Below are positions 25,871-33,791 of a stretch of DNA of 64,000 nt, in pieces (the stretch's first letter is position 1; each line of letters begins with the position of its first letter). The stretch comes from Gemmiger sp. An194 (lineage in GTDB: Bacteria > Bacillota > Clostridia > Oscillospirales > Ruminococcaceae): assembly GCF_002160145.1 (NCBI RefSeq), contig NZ_NFKA01000009.1:57254-121253 (forward strand). Direction: 5' to 3'. Made by a program: the position numbers and the translations under genes. The notes beneath the pieces were generated by a model that worked only from the letters and a program-made list of their open reading frames with translations, ran no database searches and was not told where the DNA came from.

Positions 25871-27030
25871 GGAACCTCACCTCCCTGGGATCTGTGCAGG
25901 CTTGCCGCCACAAGCGCCTGCAGAAACTCTCCGGGGGCGGCTGCCGCCTGGGCGGACTCCCGGATACAAATACCCGCCCCCTCTTCAAACAGGGGCGCAA
26001 ACCGCAGGCAGATCTGAGGGTCCACCTGCTGCAAAAATTCGTCAAACAACTGCCGGGCGGTGTAGACCGGCTCCGGTGCCACACCGGCCAGCTCACAGGC
26101 CCGCTCCAGCGGAGCCAGTGCCCGGGCTGCGGCCGTGGTCGCCAGCTTTTCCAGCCCGCCCAGCGCCGCCTGTTCCGTAAAGGTAAGCGAGGGGTTTGCT
26201 CCCATGACCCGGCGCAGCAGTTCGGCATAAGGGCGGATAAAGTTCTCGGTGAGCACCCGTTCCTGCCCGGCCTGGATGCTGTAAGCAATGCCCAGGATAC
26301 GGCCGAAGGCCCGATAGGTATCGTTGTAGCCCAGGGCAATGTTCTGTGCGGCCTGGCAGGGATCGAAGGTCAGGATCGCGCCCAGCTCCCAGTGACTGCG
26401 AACCAGAATGACCGGGATATCCGCTGGCAGCCGCCGCATCACGCCGATGCCGTCCACATCCACGGCCACAACTTCCTCCGCGCCCATGCGGCGCGCCAGG
26501 CCCACCGGCATATTGTCGGCATAGCCGCCATCAATGAACTCCTTGCCCTCAATGGCCCGGGGCCGGAAGGCAGGGAAACAGGCAGCGGAGGCAAGAAGGT
26601 AATCCTTCATCTGTCCCTGCGGGATCTCCTGTGCGGTGAGCTCCAGCGGGCGCAGGGTCCGTTTGTTCACGGTGACCAGCCCGAATTCAATGGGGGAGGT
26701 TCGCAGGGCCTCCTCATCCAGCACCCGGTCCACGATCCCCTCCAGCGGGGTCACATCCAGTCCGCCGCAGCGCACCGTCTCCTGCCAGAAGTTCAGCATT
26801 CCCTGATCCGGGTCCGGAGGGTCTGTAATCACCTGGCGGGTATCGATGGTCAGCCACATATCCCGGGCGGTGGCCCACTGCCCGGTGGCGAACATGGCCC
26901 CGTTCAAACAGCCCACCGAGGTGCCGGTGATCACATCCGGCCGCCAGGCAAGCTCGGTCAGTGCCTGGTAGACCCCGACCTGGTAGCTGCCCCGGGCACC
27001 GCCGCCCGCCAGTACAAGCCCTCGCTTCAT
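25867..27030 (-). CDS. Patatin-like phospholipase
   Basis: 387 aa. The patatin fold occupies residues 1-200: oxyanion-hole GGGARG (9-14), nucleophile elbow GTSVG with Ser38, and the catalytic Asp in IDGGYADN near residue 166. These give the Ser-Asp dyad of patatin/RssA-like lipid acyl hydrolases. The C-terminal 180 residues are helical and unassigned. No signal peptide is seen, so it is probably cytoplasmic or at the inner membrane face. It is the first gene of a two-gene operon with the Enzyme I paralogue, to which it is coupled by a 4-nt overlap. Confidence 0.88.
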   Translation of the reverse strand: MKRGLVLAGGGARGSYQVGVYQALTELAWRPDVITGTSVGCLNGAMFATGQWATARDMWLTIDTRQVITDPPDPDQGMLNFWQETVRCGGLDVTPLEGIVDRVLDEEALRTSPIEFGLVTVNKRTLRPLELTAQEIPQGQMKDYLLASAACFPAFRPRAIEGKEFIDGGYADNMPVGLARRMGAEEVVAVDVDGIGVMRRLPADIPVILVRSHWELGAILTFDPCQAAQNIALGYNDTYRAFGRILGIAYSIQAGQERVLTENFIRPYAELLRRVMGANPSLTFTEQAALGGLEKLATTAAARALAPLERACELAGVAPEPVYTARQLFDEFLQQVDPQICLRFAPLFEEGAGICIRESAQAAAAPGEFLQALVAASLHRSQGGEVP

Positions 27031-27058
27031 GCTGTCCCGCCCTTTCTCACTTTATCAA

Positions 27059-27088
27059 ATTGTAGCAAAAAACTTTTGGGGGATGCAA
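27059..27088 (-). promoter_or_regulatory. Promoter of the patatin/Enzyme I-like operon
   Basis: TTGCAT (27083-27088), an 18-nt spacer and TACAAT (27059-27064) on the minus strand. Confidence 0.65.
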
Positions 27089-27232
27089 CCTTTTTCCAAG
27101 AAAAAACGGCTGAATCGCCTAATCATCCATTGTGTTTAGTCTATTATAATCCTTTCGTGTGATAAAGGAAATACGTTTTCAACTATTTTTACAAAATATT
27201 CTACAAAGCAAAAAATATTTTGTGCATCATTC

Positions 27233-27261
27233 TTGTTTTTCCGGGTATTTCGTTCTATAAT
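27233..27261 (+). promoter_or_regulatory. Promoter of hppA
   Basis: TTGTTT (27233-27238), a 17-nt spacer and TATAAT (27256-27261), with an AT-rich upstream region. The leader is about 93 nt and contains a small CCGGC/GCCGG hairpin followed by CTTTT. A second TATAAT at 27145-27150 has no good -35. Confidence 0.7.
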
Positions 27262-27360
27262 GAAGGCAACGGTGAAATTTGGATTTCTTTTCCGGGAATC
27301 GGTTTTACCCTGTATCTCCCGGCCTGCCGGGCTTTTGGAACAAGGAGGGATCATTCGATC

Positions 27361-29463
27361 ATGAGCGCGATGTATTTTGTTGCAGCAGGCTCTGTGCTTG
27401 CCTTGTTGTTCGCGGCGACCATGTTCGCCCGCGTCAAAAAAGAGCCGCAGGGCACACCCCAGATGGCCAAGATCTCGGCCGCGGTGAGCAATGGTGCGAC
27501 CGCCTACTTAAAGCGTCAGTATAAAGGCGTGGCCATCTTCTTCGCCGTGGTCTTCGTGATCCTTCTGATCATGGCATTCCTGGGCTTTTTGAGCTTTTTC
27601 ACCCCCTTCGCATTCCTGACCGGCGGCTTTTTCAGCGGCCTGTCCGGCTTTATTGGCATGCGCACCGCCACCATGGCCAACTGTCGCACCGCCAACGCTG
27701 CCTCCAATAGCCTGAACAAGGGCCTGCGGGTGGCCTTCAGCGCCGGCTCGGTCATGGGCTTCACGGTGGTTGGCCTGGGCCTGCTGGACCTGAGCATCTG
27801 GTACTTTTTCCTGCATTTCTGGTACACTGCCATTGATCCGGTGGCCAGTCAGGAGATCCTGATCCAGAACATCACCTCCAATATGCTCACCTTCGGCATG
27901 GGCGCCTCCTCCATGGCGCTGTTTGCCCGTGTGGGCGGCGGCATCTTCACCAAGGCGGCGGACGTTGGCGCCGACCTGGTGGGCAAGGTGGAGGCGGGAA
28001 TCCCCGAGGACGACCCCCGCAACCCCGCCGTTATCGCCGACAACGTGGGCGACAACGTGGGTGACGTGGCCGGCATGGGTGCCGACCTGTATGAGTCCTA
28101 TGTGGGCTCCATCGTTTCCACCAGCGCGCTGGCCGTAGCCGCAGGCTTCGACATGCAGGGCGTGGGCGTTCCCATGCTGCTGGCCGCGCTGGGCGTGCTG
28201 TGCTCCATTCTGGGCACCTTCTTCGTTAAAACCCAGGAGGGCGCCAGCCAGAAAAACCTGCTGGCCGCCCTGCGCACCGGCACCTACATCAGCAGCGTGT
28301 TGATCGCCATCTGTGCCTGGTTCGCCATCCACTGGCTGCTGCCTGCCGAGCACGCCACCGGCGTGTTCATCGCGGTGATCAGCGGCCTGGCCGCCGGTGT
28401 GATCATCGGCGCGCTCACCGAGTACTACACCTCGGACAGCTACTCGCCCACCAGAAAGCTGTCGGCCTCCAGTGAAACCGGCAGTGCAACCGTTATCATC
28501 AGCGGCCTGTCGCTGGGCATGCTCTCCACCGTGGCCCCCGTTGTGATCGTGGGCATTTCGGTGCTGCTGAGCTACTTCTGCAGCGGCGGTGCGGAGGACT
28601 TCAACATGGGCCTGTACGGCGTGGGTGTTTCCGCCGTGGGCATGCTGAGCACCCTGGGCATCACCCTGGCCACCGACGCCTACGGCCCCATTGCGGACAA
28701 CGCAGGCGGCATTGCCGAGATGACCCACATGCCCGCACAGGTGCGCCAGCGCACCGACGCGCTGGACAGCCTGGGCAACACCACCGCCGCCACCGGCAAA
28801 GGCTTTGCCATCGGCTCCGCGGCGCTGACCGCCCTGGCCCTGATCGCCTCTTACATTGACAAGGTCCACCAGATCGATCCGGACATCGTGCTGGATCTGT
28901 CCATCACCAATCCCACCACCCTGATCGGCCTGTTCATCGGCGGCATGCTGCCCTTCCTGTTCGCGGCCCTGACCATGGACGCAGTGGGCAAGGCAGCCCA
29001 GAGCATCGTGGTGGAGGTCCGCCGCCAGTTCAAGGAGATCAAGGGCCTGATGGAAGGCAAGGCCGAACCGGACTATGCCTCCTGCGTGGATATGTGCACC
29101 CGCAGTGCCCAGAAGCTGATGCTGGCCCCCGCCCTGATCGCGGTGATCGTGCCTGTTGTTGTAGGCCTGATCCTGGGCGTGGAAGGCGTGGCCGGTCTGC
29201 TGGCGGGCACCACCGTTACCGGCTTTGTGCTGGCCGTGATGATGGCCAACTCCGGCGGCGCGTGGGACAACGCAAAGAAGTACATCGAGAGCGGCGCCCA
29301 TGGCGGCAAGGGCAGCGACTGCCACAAGGCCGCCGTGGTGGGCGACACCGTGGGCGATCCCTTCAAGGACACCAGCGGCCCCTCCATCAACATCCTGATC
29401 AAGCTCACCAGCATGGTTTCCATCGTGTTCGCCGGTCTGGTGATCGCGGTACACCTGCTGTAA
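27361..29463 (+). CDS. hppA: Membrane-bound ion-pumping pyrophosphatase
   Basis: 700 aa, about 16 transmembrane helices. Hydrolyses pyrophosphate from biosynthesis and pumps H+ and/or Na+ outward. The pyrophosphate/Mg site [11 protein letters not shown] followed by [20 protein letters not shown] and DLYESY is intact. [10 protein letters not shown] carries Ala at the position that is Lys in K+-independent enzymes, so this should be a K+-dependent type. Choosing between Na+ and H+ needs the membrane Glu position to be aligned. The late motifs [13 protein letters not shown] and [13 protein letters not shown] are present. ATG 27361 follows AAGGAGGGA. Confidence 0.96.
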   Translation: MSAMYFVAAGSVLALLFAATMFARVKKEPQGTPQMAKISAAVSNGATAYLKRQYKGVAIFFAVVFVILLIMAFLGFLSFFTPFAFLTGGFFSGLSGFIGMRTATMANCRTANAASNSLNKGLRVAFSAGSVMGFTVVGLGLLDLSIWYFFLHFWYTAIDPVASQEILIQNITSNMLTFGMGASSMALFARVGGGIFTKAADVGADLVGKVEAGIPEDDPRNPAVIADNVGDNVGDVAGMGADLYESYVGSIVSTSALAVAAGFDMQGVGVPMLLAALGVLCSILGTFFVKTQEGASQKNLLAALRTGTYISSVLIAICAWFAIHWLLPAEHATGVFIAVISGLAAGVIIGALTEYYTSDSYSPTRKLSASSETGSATVIISGLSLGMLSTVAPVVIVGISVLLSYFCSGGAEDFNMGLYGVGVSAVGMLSTLGITLATDAYGPIADNAGGIAEMTHMPAQVRQRTDALDSLGNTTAATGKGFAIGSAALTALALIASYIDKVHQIDPDIVLDLSITNPTTLIGLFIGGMLPFLFAALTMDAVGKAAQSIVVEVRRQFKEIKGLMEGKAEPDYASCVDMCTRSAQKLMLAPALIAVIVPVVVGLILGVEGVAGLLAGTTVTGFVLAVMMANSGGAWDNAKKYIESGAHGGKGSDCHKAAVVGDTVGDPFKDTSGPSINILIKLTSMVSIVFAGLVIAVHLL

Positions 29464-29549
29464 GCTTATCCTTCCCATTTTCTCTCTTTTGCCCTAGGGC
29501 CCGTCAAAAGACCTCCTGGCCGTTTGTGTGTGGCGGGCCATTTGGACCA

Positions 29550-29586
29550 AAAAGGGGAGAGCGTTTTCAACGCTCTCCCCTTTTTG
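29550..29586 (+). terminator. Terminator after hppA (bidirectional with cysK)
   Basis: GGGGAGAGCG / CGCTCTCCCC with a 7-nt loop, flanked by A and T tracts. It lies between convergent hppA and cysK. Confidence 0.85.
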
Positions 29587-29606
29587 TTGTGGAAAAATTC
29601 GTATGC

Positions 29607-30545
<939 letters not shown>

Positions 30546-30617
30546 GGTTCATTCTCCTTTATCTGTTGTGTGATGTATTTTTCTGCATCCGGGGATGGGG
30601 GCTTCCACCCTGCCCGG

Positions 30618-30668
30618 TCAACATCGCACCAGGCCCCCGGCCGCCATGCAAACGCACAACTGCTTCAT
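30618..30668 (-). CDS. Candidate cysteine leader peptide upstream of cysK
   Basis: A 16-residue ORF, MKQLCVCMAAGGLVRC, sits within the cysK leader, about 32 nt after the predicted transcription start and with AAAGGCGG 9 nt before its ATG. Three of the 16 codons are Cys, one of them directly before the stop. GC-rich sequence able to pair (CCGGG...CCCGG) follows before cysK. This layout suggests translation-dependent attenuation of cysK by cysteinyl-tRNA. It is too short to judge by homology, and no clear U-tract terminator follows, so the mechanism is open. Confidence 0.5.
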   Translation of the reverse strand: MKQLCVCMAAGGLVRC

Positions 30669-30705
30669 TGCATATGCCGCCTTTCTGTAAAATGAGGATA
30701 GGGGT

Positions 30706-30742
30706 ATCATACACCATATTCCCTATCTAGTCAATAGGATAT
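30706..30742 (-). promoter_or_regulatory. cysK promoter with overlapping palindromic operator
   Basis: TTGACT (30729-30734), a 17-nt spacer and TATGAT (30706-30711). The -35 is buried in a near-palindrome, ATATTCCCTAT-CTAGTCA-ATAGGATAT (30716-30742), suited to a dimeric repressor. Rrf2/CymR-type regulators of cysteine genes are the obvious guess. A partly similar ATATTCCTATGGTAT occurs at 30785-30799 near the divergent gene. Confidence 0.65.
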
Positions 30743-30861
30743 CTTATCTTTTTTCGTTTTGTTGGTTTTCAAACATATCCTCATATATTCCTATGGTATA
30801 CTGAGTCCAGAAGCTGTTTGAGAAACCGCCCCGCCGGGGCATACAAGGAGGATACACTGCT

Positions 30862-31563
30862 ATGATCCGCAGAATCATTAAAATCGACGAAGCCGCCTGC
30901 AACGGCTGCGGTGCCTGCGCTGCTGCCTGCCACGAAGGGGCCATCGGAATGGTAAACGGCAAGGCCCGCCTGCTTCGGGACGACTACTGCGACGGCCTGG
31001 GTGACTGTCTGCCCACCTGCCCCACCGGCGCCATCTCTTTTGAGGAGCGGGAAGCCGCTGCCTACGATGAAGCCGCTGTGCTGGCCAACAAGGCCAAACA
31101 GGGCGCACCTGCTCACACCGGCTGCCCCGGCAGCCGCAGCCGGGTACTGAACACCCAGCCCGCCGCCGCTGTGCCCGGCCAGGAGCCCTCCAGTTGCCTG
31201 CGTCAGTGGCCGGTTCAGATCAAGCTGGCCCCGGTGAACGCCCCCTATTTTGAGGGGGCGGACCTGCTCATCGCCGCCGACTGCACCGCCTATGCCTATG
31301 CCGGACTGCACAGCCGGTTCATGGCCGGCCGGGTGACCCTGATCGGCTGCCCAAAGCTGGACATGGTGGACTACTCCGAAAAGCTGGGGGCCATTCTGGC
31401 CGCCAACAACGTGCGCAGCCTGACCGTGGTGCGCATGGAGGTACCCTGCTGTGGTGGAATGGAATACGCCGTGCAGCGGGCGGTGGCCGCCAGCGGCAAG
31501 CCGCTGGACGTGAAGGTGGCCGTGATCAGCACGGACGGTCGCATCCTGAAGGAATCGGTTTGA
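30862..31563 (+). CDS. 4Fe-4S ferredoxin-type protein with C-terminal Cys-rich domain
   Basis: 233 aa. The N-terminus has one complete cluster motif, CNGCGACAAAC (residues 13-23), and a second, incomplete one, YCDGLGDCLPTCP (about 42-54), with three cysteines. The C-terminal half (about 115-233) contains LLIAADCTAYAYAG, LIGCPKLD and the conserved-looking EVPCCGGMEYAV. Similar proteins are widespread in anaerobic Clostridia but I know of no assigned reaction. It is divergent from cysK and may share its upstream control region, with a -10-like TATACT at 30797. AAGGAGGA precedes the ATG. Confidence 0.75.
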   Translation: MIRRIIKIDEAACNGCGACAAACHEGAIGMVNGKARLLRDDYCDGLGDCLPTCPTGAISFEEREAAAYDEAAVLANKAKQGAPAHTGCPGSRSRVLNTQPAAAVPGQEPSSCLRQWPVQIKLAPVNAPYFEGADLLIAADCTAYAYAGLHSRFMAGRVTLIGCPKLDMVDYSEKLGAILAANNVRSLTVVRMEVPCCGGMEYAVQRAVAASGKPLDVKVAVISTDGRILKESV

Positions 31564-31564
31564 C

Positions 31565-31603
31565 AAAAAGCGCAAAAGCCATTTTGGCTTTTGCGCTTTT
31601 TTC
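31565..31603 (+). terminator. Bidirectional terminator between the Fe-S gene and the DUF1653 operon
   Basis: AAAAAGCGCAAAAGCC / GGCTTTTGCGCTTTTTT, symmetrical with A and T tracts, right after the Fe-S gene stop. Confidence 0.85.
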
Positions 31604-31616
31604 TTTCGGGCAGAGC

Positions 31617-31847
31617 TCAGTCTCCGACCCGCTCAAAGCGCCAGGTCTGGTCCGCATCCGGGTATTTTTCCCGGTCCACCGGGCCTGCAAACATTTCATA
31701 GGGGCGCACCCACAGGCCACCCTCCCCGTACAGCGGCCGGTACACCACAAGCTGCTCCTCGGTCTCGCTGTGGCGGGCAACGCCCACCACCTGATAAAAG
31801 TTGCCTTTAAAATGCCGGTAACGCCCCGGCGTGATCTGACGTTCCAT
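31617..31847 (-). CDS. DUF1653 domain protein
   Basis: 76 aa. It matches the DUF1653 pattern almost end to end: YRHFKGNFYQVVGVARHSET, then VVYRPLYGEGGLWVRPYEMF. The function is unknown; these small beta-rich proteins are common in bacteria. Its ribosome site AAGGAG lies in the last codons of the upstream gene, 5 nt away, so it is the third gene of a MYG1, GIY-YIG/GNAT, DUF1653 unit. Confidence 0.85.
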   Translation of the reverse strand: MERQITPGRYRHFKGNFYQVVGVARHSETEEQLVVYRPLYGEGGLWVRPYEMFAGPVDREKYPDADQTWRFERVGD

Positions 31848-31852
31848 TCAAT

Positions 31853-32764
31853 TCATTGCTCCTTATCTTCCTCAGGCTGTACCAGCCCGGCCATTTCCCG
31901 CCAGTCAGCCCCTCTCCGGGCCCCGGCAGCCAGAGCCGCCAGCTCCCCGGGCAGCGGCGCACGGGGCTCCGCTTCGGGCGGGTCGGTGCGGCCGGGGGCC
32001 AGGTCCATGAGCCAGTAACTCACGCCCTGCCAGCCGTTTTTCAGACCGCAGCGGGCCTGCCGCCCCTCACACACAAAGCCGAACCGCTGATGAAAGGCCT
32101 CGCTGGCCGGATTCGGGTCCGCCAGCACCGCATAGGCATTCCAGTAGCCCAGGCGGCACAGTGCTGCCAGCAGCGCATGATACAGCATGCTGCCCACACC
32201 CAGCCGCCGGGCCTCGGGGTCCAGATAGATGGTAGTCTCAGTGTCCCAGGCATAGGCGCCGGTGCCATAGCGCCAGGGATGGGCGCAGGCATAGCCCAGG
32301 GGCTGGCCCAGGGCGTTTTCCGCCAGAAAGAAGGGCAGCTTCCGGCACAGGTTACGCATCTCTTTGCGGTAATCCTCCAGCTTGGGCGGCTGGTACAGAA
32401 AGGACGCGGTGGAATTCAGTACATAATGGCTGTAGATCCCCAGCACGGCCTCAGCGTCTGCCGGGCGTGCGGGGCGCAGCAGCACGAAGCGGGCCGGGTC
32501 GAATCCGGCGGCCAGCGCTTCTTTTTCCTCTTTTGTGCACTTTTTCAGCGCCACCTCCCGGCGCAGCGCGGCGCTTTTGCTCTCCAGCAGCTCCGCATAG
32601 GCCAGTGTTTCGCCGCCAAAACCTCGGGTATATTTCGCACCCTTGCCGCCCGCGTGAGCACGCAACCGGCGCAGCAGGTCGTTGGTCCAGCCGGTGTACA
32701 GCGCACCGTTGGCGCAGCGCATCATATACACATAGGCGGGAGCCGCTACAGTTCGTTCTTCCAT
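31853..32764 (-). CDS. GIY-YIG nuclease domain fused to a GNAT acetyltransferase
   Basis: 303 aa with two clear domains. Residues 10-88 are a YhbQ/YazA-type GIY-YIG module (YVYMMRCANGALYTGWTND, RRLRAHAGGKGAKYTRG, LLESKSAALRREVALKK), with the Tyr-Tyr, Arg and Glu positions present. Residues 92-255 are a phosphinothricin acetyltransferase-like GNAT domain (VLLRPARPADAEAVLGIYSHYVLNS as a region, ETTIYLDPEARRLGVGSMLYHALL with the acetyl-CoA loop, NPASEAFHQRFGFVCEG). A Pro/Glu-rich tail follows. In most bacteria these domains are separate genes. AAGGGA precedes ATG 32764. Codon use is continuous across the junction and no frameshift is seen. Confidence 0.88.
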   Translation of the reverse strand: MEERTVAAPAYVYMMRCANGALYTGWTNDLLRRLRAHAGGKGAKYTRGFGGETLAYAELLESKSAALRREVALKKCTKEEKEALAAGFDPARFVLLRPARPADAEAVLGIYSHYVLNSTASFLYQPPKLEDYRKEMRNLCRKLPFFLAENALGQPLGYACAHPWRYGTGAYAWDTETTIYLDPEARRLGVGSMLYHALLAALCRLGYWNAYAVLADPNPASEAFHQRFGFVCEGRQARCGLKNGWQGVSYWLMDLAPGRTDPPEAEPRAPLPGELAALAAGARRGADWREMAGLVQPEEDKEQ

Positions 32765-32791
32765 GGCTGTTTCATCCCTTATGTTGCAATG

Positions 32792-33622
32792 TTACTTTTT
32801 GCCGCCCCGCAGCACAAAATAGCAGGCGGCGATGGCATCCTCTTTGGTTTCCGCGGTGATCAGAAACCGGCTGGCGTGGCAAAAACGCAGGCTGGCAATG
32901 TCCGAGGACTTGCGCAGATGCTCCTCCGGCTGGCCTGCCCAGCCCATGGGGAAGGGCTTCTTGGGCCGCTTGGTGAGCCGGTCGTTCACGCACTGAGCCG
33001 ACCAGCCGCCCCGCTGGCTGGGATACACCACAAACAGCGCATCGCTGCGGTAGAGGGCGTTCTTCCAGGGGGCGTAACAGGGCAGGATCACAATGCCGTC
33101 CCGGCTTTCCTCATAGGCCTTCTGCACCAGTGCATCCGCCCGGTTCACAGCCCGGGCCGCCTCGATGTTGTTCTCCAGAATCACCTGGGCAAAATCCACC
33201 GCCCGGGCAAAGCAGGCATCCGGGTCCTGGGGCTGGTCCCACAGGGGATTGAAGCCGCCGATGGCATCCGCCAGCAGGCAGCTTTCGCCGGTGTTGTCGT
33301 TCAGATCCAGCGGCTGCACAAAATTCTCATCCAGCAGGCGGGCCTGGTTTTCTCCCACCAGCTGGGCGCCGAACTCCTTCCACAGCAGGCCGAAGGCCGC
33401 ATAGGGAATCCCGTTGGGGCGCTCAGCCCGGTCCGCCGCGTGATGGTCGAAGGGACCGTTGCCGATGTCGTACACGATGCCGTCAAAATTCTCCGGCACC
33501 GAAAAACCACGGGTCACGGTAAAGTCCGGCCGCAGGATGCGCAGCAGCGCGGTGCTGAACACATCGTCGGCGTGAAACTTACCGCCGTGGGTAAATCCGT
33601 TTTTGGGTACTTGCATGCTCAT
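32792..33622 (-). CDS. MYG1 family (DHH-like) metal-dependent hydrolase/exonuclease
   Basis: 276 aa. The MYG1/UPF0160 family, whose eukaryotic member is a 3'-5' RNA exonuclease. Metal-binding motifs THGGKFHADDVFSTALLR (about residues 10-27) and YDIGNGPFDHH (about 51-61) are intact, and WSAQCV plus the FPMGWAG region near residue 225 are typical. The bacterial substrate is unknown. Three in-frame starts are close together. ATG 33622 has the best-placed ribosome site (GAGGATGG, 8 nt). It is the first gene of a minus-strand unit that continues into the GIY-YIG/GNAT fusion 27 nt later. Confidence 0.85.
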   Translation of the reverse strand: MSMQVPKNGFTHGGKFHADDVFSTALLRILRPDFTVTRGFSVPENFDGIVYDIGNGPFDHHAADRAERPNGIPYAAFGLLWKEFGAQLVGENQARLLDENFVQPLDLNDNTGESCLLADAIGGFNPLWDQPQDPDACFARAVDFAQVILENNIEAARAVNRADALVQKAYEESRDGIVILPCYAPWKNALYRSDALFVVYPSQRGGWSAQCVNDRLTKRPKKPFPMGWAGQPEEHLRKSSDIASLRFCHASRFLITAETKEDAIAACYFVLRGGKK

Positions 33623-33791
33623 GGAATCCATCCTCACACTTCTTGTTGTTATACCCTTTCAGTATATCACATCCCCGCAAGCCCCTGCGCAAAAATTGGC
33701 AGATGCTTTTCCTGTGCAGTCCCCTGCAAACGTGTTATAATGAGGGCAAAGCCCCGCCGGGCGGGGCAGCCAAGAGAGGGGGACCCATCCT

